NCBI GenBank assembly: GCA_045805605.1
Contig: JBJMKX010000022.1
Location: forward strand, 1 to 64,000
Origin: DATBDE01 sp045805605
GTDB taxonomy: Bacteria > Actinomycetota > Thermoleophilia > Solirubrobacterales > Solirubrobacteraceae
DNA length: 64,000 nucleotides
Direction of reading: 5' to 3'
The notes below the pieces were generated by a model. The model was not told where the DNA came from. It ran no database searches and saw only the letters and a list, made by a program, of their open reading frames with translations. Made by a program: the position numbers and the translations under genes. Shown piece by piece: positions 42,026 to 50,582 of this stretch. How positions within the stretch are numbered: the first letter of the stretch is position 1; every line of letters starts with the position of its first letter.

Positions 42026-42979
42026 CTAAGCCGTCAGCCACGCCTTCGGGTTGTCCTCGAGCATGACCCGGATCTGCCCGTCGCTCACGCCCGCCTCGCG
42101 GGCAGCCGGGAGGATCTCGTCGAACAGGTGCGTGTGCGTCCACCTGGGCGCGAGCTGCGCGACGACCTGGGGCGGGAACCAGTCGAGGTTGGCCACGGCG
42201 TCGCAGCCGAGCAGGATGCGGTCGGTGTAGCCGCGGGAGACCAGCTCGATGAACGTTGGCATGCGGCGGTCGTCGGGCAGGAACAGGTCGATCCCGAACC
42301 GGTCGAGGCCGATCCAGCATCCGGTCTGCAGCAGCTCCTCGATGTGGTCGAGGTCGTCGGTGTCGCCGGTGTGCGCGATCTGCACCTTGCCGGGCTCGAC
42401 GCCCTCGTCGGTGAAGATCCGCATCTGGTCGAGGCCGGTCTTCGAGGCCGGACGCGAGTGGGCCATGATCGGGCGCCCTGTCCGGTTCGAGGCCCGCGCC
42501 GCCGCCCGGTGGACCTTCTCCACGTCGTCGGTGATTCCGGGCTCGTCCGCAGCGCACTTGATGAACGCGGCCTTGACGCCGGTCCCCTGGATGCCGTCGT
42601 CCGCCTCGATGTCGTGCACGAACGCGTCGGCGAGGTAGTCCTCGTCCCGGCTCTGGAAGTGGTGCGGGAGGAACGTGTAGTGCTGGCCGTAGACGCCCGT
42701 ACAGAGGACCATCTGGATCCCGGCCTCGGCCGCGAGCTCCTTCGACAGCGCCGCGTCGCGCGCGAGGTCCATGCAGCCCGGATCGACGAAGGTGTCGACG
42801 CCGTGCCCCTTGACCGCTCGCAGCGCCCCGAGCGATCGCTCGCGCTCGGCGTCGAAGTCGTAGAGGTGGGGGAAGTGGTAGCGGATGGCCTCGGAGGCCG
42901 TCATCAGGTGCTCATGGATGAGCGTGCGCCCGAGCTGGTCGGCGCCGATTGGCCCCTCGGTGGTCTCCACGTCCGGCAC
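42026..42979 (-). CDS. Phosphotriesterase-family lactonase-like hydrolase
   Basis: A 317-residue amidohydrolase-superfamily protein. The first metal motif is LIHEHLM, GVDTFVDPGCMD follows, the bridging (carbamylated) lysine lies in GVKAAFIKCA, histidines in IMAHSRP and IAHTGD, and the final aspartate in ILLGCDAVANLDW. This is the phosphotriesterase/PLL family, whose members mostly hydrolyse lactones (including acyl-homoserine lactones) and weakly organophosphates. The GTG at 42979 has AGGAG six bases upstream; the frame remains open far beyond it, but that is antisense of the RsbU-like gene. The natural substrate is unknown. Confidence 0.85.
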   Translation of the reverse strand: MPDVETTEGPIGADQLGRTLIHEHLMTASEAIRYHFPHLYDFDAERERSLGALRAVKGHGVDTFVDPGCMDLARDAALSKELAAEAGIQMVLCTGVYGQHYTFLPHHFQSRDEDYLADAFVHDIEADDGIQGTGVKAAFIKCAADEPGITDDVEKVHRAAARASNRTGRPIMAHSRPASKTGLDQMRIFTDEGVEPGKVQIAHTGDTDDLDHIEELLQTGCWIGLDRFGIDLFLPDDRRMPTFIELVSRGYTDRILLGCDAVANLDWFPPQVVAQLAPRWTHTHLFDEILPAAREAGVSDGQIRVMLEDNPKAWLTA

Positions 42980-43116
42980 CTGCGCTCCTCTCCTCGCGTT
43001 CAACCGGTAGGGGCATCGTATGCCGCAGTGGCGCGCGAGTCCGCCGCCGGGTGCTACCTTCGCGCGCTCGCCAGGAGGCGGGCGGGGAAGACTTCCGAAC
43101 GCCGCTGGCTTGAGGG

Positions 43117-43440
43117 CTAGCTCGTCGTCACGCCGCGGCGCCTGCGCCCCCAGGCGCCGCGCCCGGCAACGGCCGCGCGAAGCAGCAGGGCCGCGATCAG
43201 CCAGCCGACGATCGCGTAGACCAGGGCCGCCAGACCCCAGTTGACGGCGATCTCGGTATCGGCGTCCTTGATGCTGAAGACGTTGGCGAAGGGCGATGCC
43301 AGCCAGGTGTCGGCGTCGTAGATCGTCGAGACCACGCCATTCCCCGCGTTGGCGTGGAGCAGGTGCAGGACGATCCCGGCGACGAGCAGCAGCACGACCG
43401 CGCCGGCAATCCAGCGAACGATGCGGGCGAGAAGTGTCAT
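43117..43440 (-). CDS. Small two-helix membrane protein
   Basis: A 107-residue protein with two predicted membrane helices (WIAGAVVLLLVAGIVLHLLH and WGLAALVYAIVGWLIAALLL) joined by a soluble loop containing TWLASPFANVF, and a basic C-terminal tail. Similar small proteins are common in actinobacteria without assigned function. It lies 137 bases upstream of the lactonase on the same strand and divergent from the stressosome cluster. Confidence 0.7.
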   Translation of the reverse strand: MTLLARIVRWIAGAVVLLLVAGIVLHLLHANAGNGVVSTIYDADTWLASPFANVFSIKDADTEIAVNWGLAALVYAIVGWLIAALLLRAAVAGRGAWGRRRRGVTTS

Positions 43441-43606
43441 GCCAGACGAGTACCCCCGCTGTCTCGATGGCTAATGCCGAAACTCGCAACGGGGATCTCC
43501 GCCGCGTCGCGGAGTGGACAGCGTCGTTGCGTCGAATCCGAACCGTCATCCCGCTTACCGCCACTGGTGCCACCTGGCTGAATCGCATGGCAGAATTGAT
43601 GGCGAC

Positions 43607-44995
43607 ATGGGGGTCACGGGGGAGCGCTTCTCTGCCGCCTACGCCGCGGCCTTCCGGCAGTACCTGGCCGGAGGGGCAGAGCGATCGCTGGAGAGGGCCT
43701 ACGAGCTCGGGCGGATCGCCGTCGCCGACCGCCTGAGCCTCATGCAGCTCGCCGAGGCCCACCACTCCGCCCTCAGCGCGTCGCTGGTCGAGCGGGGCGA
43801 GAACGGCGTCACCGTCGCAGCCGCCGACTTCTTCCGCGAGAGCGTGGCGACGTTCGAGATCGCGGCGCGCGCGTTCCAGGGCGCACAGGAGACCGTCCGC
43901 CTCGAGCAGTCGGTGGCCGCCACCCAACAGGCGCTTGCCGACGCCGCCGTGGCCCTCAACGAGCGCCTGGAGCCGCCGCACATCCTGCGCGTCGCGGCCG
44001 AGCACGCGCGTTCGATCACCGGCGCGCGCACCGCGATCGCCGAGATGGAGCTCGAGGCCGCCGCCGCACCCGTGCGCAGCGTCGCCGGCGAGCCGGAGGT
44101 CGACGGGGAGCCGGTCGCCGCCCCGATCGCGGCGCACAACCACGCCCCCCACGGGCGGCTGGCCGTCTACGGGGCCGCTGTGGACGACCGCACCGCGCCG
44201 ATCGTCGTGCAGATCGCGTCGATGGCGTCGGCGGCGATCGAGAAGGCCCAGCGCTACCAGCGCGAGCGCTACGTCGCCGAGACGCTGCAGCGCAGTCTGC
44301 TCCCCGCCGCCCTGCCGGAACTACCCGGCCTCGACGCCGCCGCGGCGTACTGGCCCGGGGCCGACGGCGTGCAGGTGGGCGGCGACTTCTACGACGTCTT
44401 CCGTACCACCGCCGGCGAGTGGGCGGTGGTCATCGGCGACGTCTGCGGCAAGGGCCCGGAAGCGGCCTCGCTGACCGCGCTGGCCCGTTACACGGTTCGG
44501 GCGGCGAGCCTGCACGAGCGTTCGCCCCGTGAGGTGCTGCGGCTCCTGAACGCCGCCATGCTCGAGCAGCGGACCGACGACCGATTCGCCACCGTGCTCT
44601 GCGCGTTCGTCCGGCCCTCGGCCGGTGGGGCCGAGCTCGTCCTCGCCAGTGGCGGCCATCCACTGCCGCTCGTCGTGCGCGCAGATGGCAGGGTGGAGAC
44701 GCTCGGCGGCCGCGGCATGCTCCTGGGTGTCGTCCCCGACCCAAACGTCCCGGACCAGGAGGCCCGGCTGTACCGGGGCGACCTGCTGCTCCTCTACACC
44801 GACGGCGCGATCGAGGTGCGCAGGGACGGCCCGCGCGTCGTGTTCGGCGGCAAGGAGCTGCGCGCCGTGCTGCGCGACTGCGCGGGAGCGGGCGCCGGCG
44901 CCACCCTGGAGGCGATCCGCGAGGCCCTGCACGGGGCTGCCGCCGGGCCGCTGCGCGACGACGTGGCGCTCTTGGCACTGCACGCGCGCGACTGA
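43607..44995 (+). CDS. rsbU: RsbU-like PP2C phosphatase
   Basis: A 462-residue protein with an RsbU-type N-terminal helical domain (FSAAYAAAFRQYLAGGAERS, ERAYELGRIAVADRLSL), a middle region with a GAF-like LAVYGAAVDDRTAPIVVQIA segment and coiled linker, and a SpoIIE-type PP2C domain: YWPGADGVQVGGDFYDVF, VVIGDVCGKGPEAA and the late LLLLYTDGAIEVR with metal aspartates. In Bacillus RsbU is switched on by RsbT and dephosphorylates an anti-anti-sigma factor. The genes for RsbR, S and T follow, so it is presumably their output. The ATG at 43607 starts the family domain; upstream sequence is intergenic. Confidence 0.85.
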   Translation: MGVTGERFSAAYAAAFRQYLAGGAERSLERAYELGRIAVADRLSLMQLAEAHHSALSASLVERGENGVTVAAADFFRESVATFEIAARAFQGAQETVRLEQSVAATQQALADAAVALNERLEPPHILRVAAEHARSITGARTAIAEMELEAAAAPVRSVAGEPEVDGEPVAAPIAAHNHAPHGRLAVYGAAVDDRTAPIVVQIASMASAAIEKAQRYQRERYVAETLQRSLLPAALPELPGLDAAAAYWPGADGVQVGGDFYDVFRTTAGEWAVVIGDVCGKGPEAASLTALARYTVRAASLHERSPREVLRLLNAAMLEQRTDDRFATVLCAFVRPSAGGAELVLASGGHPLPLVVRADGRVETLGGRGMLLGVVPDPNVPDQEARLYRGDLLLLYTDGAIEVRRDGPRVVFGGKELRAVLRDCAGAGAGATLEAIREALHGAAAGPLRDDVALLALHARD

Positions 44996-45023
44996 ACCGC
45001 GTGTTCTGGCATTGTTGGCGCGC

Positions 45024-45929
45024 ATGGAGGAGGAATACAGCGCGCTTGATCCCGCCGTCGACGCGACCACGGAGGCGACAGCCGGGCTCCTGCGCGAGCT
45101 GGTCGCCCACCTGCGCGCCAACCGGACCCAGCTGCGCGAGGAGTGGGCGCGCCGCATCACCGAGGCACGGCTGCTGACCGCACTGACCCCTGAGGAGATC
45201 TTCTCCGAGGCCACGTCGGTCTACGACAACTACGTCGAGGTGCTGGAGACCGGATCCGTCGAGGCGCTGCAGGACTACGCGCGCAACCTGTCCGAGCGGA
45301 TCATCCCGCGCGGCGTCGAGACGGACGAGGTCCTCGGCATCGTCCTGCTGCTGCGCGACGTGCTCGCGCGGTCGCTGTTCGAGAAGTACCAGAGCGACTT
45401 CGATCTGCTCAACCGCGTCCTCGACGCCTACGAGCCCGCCGCCAACCGCATCGCCAACACGGTGGGGGTCAACTTCGTCCAGGAGCGCGAGCGGATCATC
45501 CGCCAGCAGCAGGAGGCGATCCGCGAGCTCTCGACGCCGGTGCTCCAGGTGCGCGAGCGGCTGCTGATCCTGCCGATCATCGGCGTGCTGGACTCCCAGC
45601 GCGCGCGCCAGCTGACCGAGCAGCTCCTGCGCGGCATCCGCGCCAACCGCGCCAAGGTCGTGGTGATCGACATCACCGGCGTGCCGACGATCGACTCCAC
45701 CGTCGCCAACAATCTCGTGCTCACGGTCGAGGCGTCGCGGCTGATGGGCGCCAGCGTGATCATCACCGGACTCTCGTCCGAGATCGCCCAGACGCTGGTG
45801 ACGATCGGGGTCGACCTCTCGAAGGTCAACGCGGTCGGCGACCTCCAGGGCGGCATCGAGGAGGCGGAGCGGCTCCTCGGGTACGAGGTCACCACACGCG
45901 CCGAGAGCGTCGTCGACGCGCGGGCCTAG
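45024..45929 (+). CDS. rsbR: RsbR-type stressosome scaffold
   Basis: A 301-residue protein with an N-terminal helical sensor region (about 1-170, non-haem globin-like in relatives), a linker helix (RIIRQQQEAIRELSTPVLQV) and a C-terminal STAS domain. In the STAS part, VPTIDSTVANN holds a Ser at the site of the first RsbT phosphorylation position and EIAQTLVTIGVDL holds the Thr of the second. RsbR and RsbS build the icosahedral stressosome that holds RsbT until stress. The gene lies 28 bases after the RsbU-like gene and 15 before rsbS, in one operon. The stress signal is not deducible. Confidence 0.88.
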   Translation: MEEEYSALDPAVDATTEATAGLLRELVAHLRANRTQLREEWARRITEARLLTALTPEEIFSEATSVYDNYVEVLETGSVEALQDYARNLSERIIPRGVETDEVLGIVLLLRDVLARSLFEKYQSDFDLLNRVLDAYEPAANRIANTVGVNFVQERERIIRQQQEAIRELSTPVLQVRERLLILPIIGVLDSQRARQLTEQLLRGIRANRAKVVVIDITGVPTIDSTVANNLVLTVEASRLMGASVIITGLSSEIAQTLVTIGVDLSKVNAVGDLQGGIEEAERLLGYEVTTRAESVVDARA

Positions 45930-45944
45930 CCCGGAGGACGCTGC

Positions 45945-46319
45945 GTGGCCGTCCCCATCCTCAAGCAGGGGCCGTTCCTCATCGCGTCGATCCAGGCCGC
46001 GCTGACCGACACCGACGTCCTGCGCCTGCAGGACGACGTGATGGAGCAGGTCGGGCGGTTCCGCTCGCGCGGGATCGTGGTCGACGTGACCGCGCTGGAC
46101 GTCATGGACTCCTTCGTGTCGCGCTCGCTGCGCGGGATCGCCCACATGACGCGCCTGCGCGGGGCCGAGACGGTGATCGTCGGCATCCAGCCCGAGGTGG
46201 CGTTCGCGATGGTGCAGCTCGGCTTGAACTTCGAGGACGTCTACACCGCGCTGGACCTCGAGGAAGGCCTGTCGTTCCTGGAGACCCTTCTCGAGGAGCA
46301 CGACAACGGTGTCGGATGA
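45945..46319 (+). CDS. rsbS: RsbS stressosome core STAS protein
   Basis: A 124-residue single STAS domain starting VPILKQGPFLIASIQAALTD, with the phospho-serine in VVDVTALDVMDSFVSR (D55-S56) and a closing helix (DLEEGLSFLETLLEE). It forms the stressosome core with RsbR and is phosphorylated there by RsbT, which releases the kinase. The start is a GTG at 45945. Its 3' end overlaps the rsbT start by 11 bases. Confidence 0.92.
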   Translation: MAVPILKQGPFLIASIQAALTDTDVLRLQDDVMEQVGRFRSRGIVVDVTALDVMDSFVSRSLRGIAHMTRLRGAETVIVGIQPEVAFAMVQLGLNFEDVYTALDLEEGLSFLETLLEEHDNGVG

Positions 46320-46719
46320 GCGGCGGATCACGATCCGCTCCGACGACGACGTCGTGGCCGCCCGCCGCGAGGCGCGCGAGCTGGCGGCGTCGCTCGGCTT
46401 CGAGCCGACCGACCTGACCCTGCTGGCAACCGCGATCTCCGAGGTCGCGCGCAACATCACCGCCTATGCGGGGGAGGGGGAGATCGTCGTCTCGGTTCGC
46501 AACAACGGCGGGCGGCTCGGCATCCGCGTGGTGGCCCGCGATGCGGGCCCGGGGATCGACGACGTCGAACTCGCGTTGCGCGACGGCTACTCGACCGGCG
46601 AGGGGCTCGGGCTCGGCCTCCCCGGCGCGCGGCGGCTGGTGGACGAGTTCGCGATCGACACGGCGCCGGGCCGCGGGACCGTGGTGACGATGGTCAAGTG
46701 GGGGCCGAACCGGCGGTGA
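46309..46719 (+). CDS. rsbT: RsbT-like serine kinase/switch
   Basis: A 136-residue GHKL ATPase-type kinase. The N-box is AISEVARNITAYAGEGE, G1 is RDAGPGIDDVELALRDGYST, and G2 is GLGLGLPGARRLVDEF. RsbT phosphorylates RsbS and RsbR and, once free, activates the RsbU phosphatase. It overlaps rsbS by 11 bases and the following phosphatase gene by 22, so the proteins are made in fixed proportions. Confidence 0.92.
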   Translation: MSDERRITIRSDDDVVAARREARELAASLGFEPTDLTLLATAISEVARNITAYAGEGEIVVSVRNNGGRLGIRVVARDAGPGIDDVELALRDGYSTGEGLGLGLPGARRLVDEFAIDTAPGRGTVVTMVKWGPNRR

Positions 46720-47312
46720 TCGAGCTCGGGGTCGCCACCTCGGCGCTGCACGGGCGCTCGGGCGACCGGGCGGTAGTCGCGCGCCACGGCGATCGCACGC
46801 TGGTCGCGGCGATCGATGGGCTTGGCCACGGCGAGGCTGCGGCCGAGGCCGCCGATGCCGCCGCTTCCATCCTCGAGCGCGACGGCGGCTCGCTCGAGGG
46901 CCTGCTCCGCCGGTGCCACGAGGCGCTGCGGGGCACGCGCGGGGCGGTGATGACCCTGGCGGAGTTCGCGGCGGCGCCGTCGCTGGTGACGTGGGTGGGC
47001 GTGGGCAACGTCGAGGGGCGGCTCGTGCGCGCGGGCGCCGACGGGTTCGGGGCGAGGCCGGGCGGCTCGGGCCTGGCCGCCCCGACGCTCTTCGGCGGCG
47101 TCGTGGGACACAACCTGCCCACGGTTCGCCCGTCGTCGCATCCTCTCCACGCCGGCGACGTCGTCGTCATGGCCACCGACGGCGTGCGCGCCAACTTCGC
47201 CGACCGGGTCTCGGCGCTCGGCGAGCCGCAGGCGGTCGCCGATCGCATCCTGGCCGACGCCGGTCGCGGGGACGACGACGCGCTGGTCGTGGTCGTGCGG
47301 TGGTTGGGGTGA
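46698..47312 (+). CDS. rsbX: RsbX-like PP2C phosphatase
   Basis: A 204-residue compact SpoIIE-type phosphatase with VAAIDGLGHGEAAAEAAD (metal aspartate), VTWVGVGNVEGRLVRAG and VVVMATDGVRANF (second metal aspartate). In the stressosome pathway RsbX resets the complex by removing phosphate from RsbS and RsbR. It overlaps rsbT by 22 bases and its stop overlaps the start of the next gene (GTGA). Confidence 0.88.
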   Translation: MGAEPAVIELGVATSALHGRSGDRAVVARHGDRTLVAAIDGLGHGEAAAEAADAAASILERDGGSLEGLLRRCHEALRGTRGAVMTLAEFAAAPSLVTWVGVGNVEGRLVRAGADGFGARPGGSGLAAPTLFGGVVGHNLPTVRPSSHPLHAGDVVVMATDGVRANFADRVSALGEPQAVADRILADAGRGDDDALVVVVRWLG

Positions 47313-48091
47313 TCGAGCAGCACCGCATCAGGGTCCACACCGAGGGCGACGCGGCCGAGGCGGCGCGCATCGCGCGCGAGGCCGCCCTGCGCCAGGGGCT
47401 GAGCAGGACCGAGGCCATGCACGCGGCCACCGCGGTCTCCGAGGTGGCGGTCAACCAGGTCCGGCATGCCCGCGACGGCGGCACCGTCGTAGTGACCCGT
47501 TCGGACGAGGGGGTGCTCGTCGATGCCGGCGACGCCGGGCCCGGCATCGCCGACCTCGAGCTCGCGTTGCGCGACGGCTGGTCCTCGGACGGAGGGCTGG
47601 GGCTTGGGCTGCCGGGCGCCCGGCGGCTCATGGACCGCTTCGAGGTCTCGAGCCGTCCCGGCGCGGGAGTCGTGGTGCGGATGGCCAAGCTGACCGACCC
47701 CGAGCCGGCGCCGCCGGCGGTGTGGGAGGCGCGTGGTCCCGGCACGTTTGCCCAGGCGACCACGACCCACCTGGTGCTGGGCGTGGCCGGCGAGTGCGAC
47801 GCCGCGCGGGCGTGCGCGGACATGGCGGCCGCGCTGGGCGACGGTCCCGGGGTGGTCGCCCACCTGAGCGGCCGCGACGGCCGCCTGTCGTGGATCGCCC
47901 GCGGCGGCGCGGCCGGCGTGCTCATTCGCGACGGCGTCCCGATCGCCCGCGCCCCGAGCCGGCGGGCGGCCGAGGTCGGGACCCGGCGCGACGACGTGCT
48001 CGTGCTCACCGGCGCTCCGGGCCAGCCGGAGGCGAAGGTGACCGCCCGGGTGCTGCTGGGCGAGTTCGAGCGCCCCGACCGCCGCTACTAG
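47309..48091 (+). CDS. Fused RsbT-like ATPase and degenerate PP2C-like domain
   Basis: A 260-residue protein made of two modules found separately in the two preceding genes. Residues 1-130 are a GHKL ATPase: ATAVSEVAVNQVRHARDGG (N-box), DAGPGIADLELALRDG (G1), GLGLGLPGARRLMDRF (G2). Residues 145-255 follow the RsbX fold pattern (TTTHLVLGVAGECDAARACA, SWIARGGAAGVLIRDG, DDVLVLTGAPG) but lack the DG metal-binding aspartates, so this half is probably a binding, not catalytic, domain. It overlaps the rsbX stop by four bases and closes the operon; its stop overlaps that of the convergent endonuclease IV gene. Confidence 0.78.
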   Translation: MIEQHRIRVHTEGDAAEAARIAREAALRQGLSRTEAMHAATAVSEVAVNQVRHARDGGTVVVTRSDEGVLVDAGDAGPGIADLELALRDGWSSDGGLGLGLPGARRLMDRFEVSSRPGAGVVVRMAKLTDPEPAPPAVWEARGPGTFAQATTTHLVLGVAGECDAARACADMAAALGDGPGVVAHLSGRDGRLSWIARGGAAGVLIRDGVPIARAPSRRAAEVGTRRDDVLVLTGAPGQPEAKVTARVLLGEFERPDRRY

Positions 48092-48858
48092 ATCGTCGCG
48101 AGCGCTTCGCGGACGAACGCGATGTCGGCCCGCATGGCGTCGACGCTGCCCGGCGTCTCGATCACCACCGGCGGACCGGCCGCGCCGATCATCGCCCGCA
48201 GGGCCTCGGCCGGCATCTGGCCCTCGCCCAGGTTGGCGTGGCGGTCGGCGCCGGTGCCCGGCGGGTCGCGCGAGTCGTTGGCGTGCAGCAGGTCGATGCG
48301 GCCGACGATGGCGAGCACCCGCTCGACTGCTCCGTCGAGCTCCTCGCCCGCGGCATGCGCGTGGCAGGTGTCGAAGCAGAAGCCCAGCTCGACGTCGCTC
48401 TTTGCCGCGGTGATCGGCTCCCACAGCCGCGCGAGCGCGTCGAAGCGCCGCCCCACGGCGTTGTCGCCGCCGGCGGTGTTCTCGATGAACACGGGGACGT
48501 CGGTCTCGAGCATCTCGAGCGAGCGGACCCAGCGTCCGATCCCCTCCTCGACGCCGTCCTCGGCGTGGCCGGCGTGGACGATCACGGCGGCGGCGCCGAC
48601 CTCGGCGGCCCCGCCGCAGGTCTGCTGGAGGATCTTGCGCGACCCGTAGCGGACGTTGCTGCGCGGTGAGCAGACGTTGATGAGGTAGGGCGCGTGGACG
48701 TACAGCGGCACGCCTGAGGCCTTGAGCTCGTCCGCGTCCTCGCGCGCCGGCGGCTTGGCCCAGCTCTGCGGGTCGGTCAAGAAGATCTGGACGCAGTCCG
48801 CGCCGAGGGCGGCGGCCTCCTCGAGCGGCCGCTCGCGACCGAGATGGGCTCCGACCAT
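48088..48858 (-). CDS. nfo: Deoxyribonuclease IV (endonuclease IV)
   Basis: A 256-residue AP endonuclease with the tri-zinc site: VHAPYLINV, IVHAGHAEDG, FIENTAGGDN, GFCFDTCHAHAAG, LLHANDSRDPPGTGADRHAN and VVIETPG. It cuts DNA at abasic sites in base-excision repair. It is somewhat shorter than E. coli Nfo (285), typical for actinobacteria. The ATG at 48858 gives MVGAHLG, the normal family start. It is convergent and end-overlapping with the stressosome operon. Confidence 0.93.
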   Translation of the reverse strand: MVGAHLGRERPLEEAAALGADCVQIFLTDPQSWAKPPAREDADELKASGVPLYVHAPYLINVCSPRSNVRYGSRKILQQTCGGAAEVGAAAVIVHAGHAEDGVEEGIGRWVRSLEMLETDVPVFIENTAGGDNAVGRRFDALARLWEPITAAKSDVELGFCFDTCHAHAAGEELDGAVERVLAIVGRIDLLHANDSRDPPGTGADRHANLGEGQMPAEALRAMIGAAGPPVVIETPGSVDAMRADIAFVREALATI

Positions 48859-48944
48859 GCCGCGGCAAGCTAGCGAAGGGGGTGTGACCGGGTTGCCAGC
48901 ACTTCTGGCGAGACGCTTCGCTCGCTGGGGTAGCCGTTGGCCCC

Positions 48945-49364
48945 ATGTCAAGGCGAATCGCGCTCGTCAGCGCGCTCGTAGTGGCGGTGGCGAGCGCCGG
49001 CTGCAGCGACCTGAGCCGCGGCGAGCTGCGCCGAGGCGTCGGCACGCTCAAGTCGATCGCGGCCGAGGGGGAGCTGCTCGCGGTGCAGGTCGCGCGCGAC
49101 CGCACCAAGGCGACGTTCGCGCGGGTGCAGGCCTCGACCCTCGCGGGCCAGGCCGAGCACGAGGCCGAGAAGCTCTCCGATGCGCAGCCGGCGCCCGACC
49201 TCGGGCAGGAGAAGGCGCGCGCCGCCGGCCTGGCGAGCACCCTCTCGGACACCCTCGGCGAGCTCCAGGTCCGTCCGGGCGACGAGCAGCCCTCCGCCCG
49301 CGCGGCGCGGGCGCTGCGCAACGAGCAACGGGCGATCCTCGACCTGTACGAGCGCCTCCTGTGA
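48945..49364 (+). CDS. Predicted lipoprotein preceding the Nramp transporter
   Basis: A 139-residue protein with signal and lipobox (VVAVASAGC, Cys about residue 20). The mature part is almost fully helical, with heptad-like stretches (LRRGVGTLKSIAAEGELLAV, RAARALRNEQRAILDLYERL). It should be anchored outside the membrane. Its stop overlaps the GTG of the transporter gene by four bases, so the two are coupled and it may be an accessory protein of the transporter. No known family. Confidence 0.75.
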   Translation: MSRRIALVSALVVAVASAGCSDLSRGELRRGVGTLKSIAAEGELLAVQVARDRTKATFARVQASTLAGQAEHEAEKLSDAQPAPDLGQEKARAAGLASTLSDTLGELQVRPGDEQPSARAARALRNEQRAILDLYERLL

Positions 49365-50581
49365 AGGTCGTCTTCCAGATCGCGCTCGGGATCATCGCCG
49401 CGATCGGCGGCTTCGTGGACATCGGCGACCTGGTGTTCAACATCCAAGCCGGGGCGATCTTCGGCTACGGGCTGTTGTGGGCGGTCGTCGTCGGGGTGAT
49501 CGGCATCATGGTCTATGCCGAGGCCTGCGGACGCGTCGCCGCCGTGACCCGCCGCCCGGTGTTCGACGTCATCCGCGAGCGGCTGGGCTTCGGCGCGGGC
49601 CTCGTCACCCTCGTCGCGAGCCAGTTCGTCAATCTGCTGACGGTGGCGGCGGAGCTCGGCGGCATCGCCATCGTCCTGCAGCTCCTGTTCGACGCGCCGT
49701 TCAGCCTGTTCGTGCTCGTCGCGGTCGGGGTGCTGTTCGTCGTCATCCGCATCCTGCCGTTCGAGGGGATCGAGCGCGTCTTCGGGTACGGCGGGCTGAT
49801 GCTGTTCGTGTTCGTCGTCGCCGCGCTCAACGGGCACCCGGACTGGACCAAGGTGGGCGACGGATTCGTTCCCCACGCCGAGTCGTCGCTGCTGTATGCC
49901 TACTTCGTGGTCGGGGTGATCGCGGCGGCGCTGATGCCGTACGAGGTCTACTTCTATTCGTCGGGCGGCGTCGAGGAGCGCTGGACGCCGAAGGACCTGA
50001 CGGTCAACCGCCTCAACGCGGTCATCGGTTACGGGATCGGGGCGCTGCTCGCAATCGGGCTGATGATGACCGCGGCGCAGGTCCTGGCGCCGGCCGGCGT
50101 GCAGCCGGAGACGCTCGGGACGGCGGCACTCGCCGCCAACGTCAACTTCGGTGAGACCGGGCTGCTCCTCGCCCTCGGCGGGATGCTGTTCGCCATCGGC
50201 GGGGCGGCGGTCGACGCCTGCTTCTCGGGCGCGTACAACCTGGCGCAGTTCCTCGGGTGGGAGTGGGGCAAGTACCGCGGCACGCGCGCCGCGCCGCGGT
50301 TCACGCTGGCGTGGATTGCGTTCCTGGTGCTGGCCGCGGCCATCGTGCTGACGGGCATCGATCCGGTCGAGATCACCGAGTACTCGGTCGTGTTCTCCGT
50401 CATCGCGCTGCCGCTCACCTACCTGCCCGTGCTCCTCATCGCCCGCGACCGCGAGTTCATGGGCGAGCACGCCAACGGCTGGCTCTCCAACGTCCTCGGC
50501 TGGCTGTACTTCGCGATCATCCTCGTGCTCGCGGTGGTCGCGATCCCGCTGCTCTTGGCGACCAACGGCGGAGGCGGCTGA
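49361..50581 (+). CDS. Nramp-family metal transporter with altered ion-site motifs
   Basis: A 406-residue membrane protein of about 11 helices. Helix 1 reads FVDIGDLVFNIQAGAIFGYG where classical Nramps have DPGN, and helix 6 reads AALMPYEVYFYSSGG where the classical motif is MPHNLYLHS. The helix 6 methionine is kept but the helix 1 asparagine is Asp and the histidine is Tyr. Nramps import Mn or Fe with protons; these changes suggest a different ion preference or mechanism. It is embedded between a coupled lipoprotein and two PRC-barrel genes (the next GTG is one base past the stop), a set that probably acts together. Confidence 0.85.
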   Translation: MKVVFQIALGIIAAIGGFVDIGDLVFNIQAGAIFGYGLLWAVVVGVIGIMVYAEACGRVAAVTRRPVFDVIRERLGFGAGLVTLVASQFVNLLTVAAELGGIAIVLQLLFDAPFSLFVLVAVGVLFVVIRILPFEGIERVFGYGGLMLFVFVVAALNGHPDWTKVGDGFVPHAESSLLYAYFVVGVIAAALMPYEVYFYSSGGVEERWTPKDLTVNRLNAVIGYGIGALLAIGLMMTAAQVLAPAGVQPETLGTAALAANVNFGETGLLLALGGMLFAIGGAAVDACFSGAYNLAQFLGWEWGKYRGTRAAPRFTLAWIAFLVLAAAIVLTGIDPVEITEYSVVFSVIALPLTYLPVLLIARDREFMGEHANGWLSNVLGWLYFAIILVLAVVAIPLLLATNGGGG

Positions 50582-50582
50582 G

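Noticed and set aside
42980..44152. Upstream extension of the lactonase reading frame by about 390 codons
   Set aside because: The extension is antisense to the RsbU-like gene and the small membrane gene. The GTG at 42979 has a good ribosome binding site and begins the family domain.
46694..50470. Very long open frame on the reverse strand (over 1200 codons)
   Set aside because: It runs antisense through the stressosome, endonuclease IV and Nramp genes; its translation is His/Arg/Gly/Pro-rich with no domains. It is an effect of third-position GC bias.
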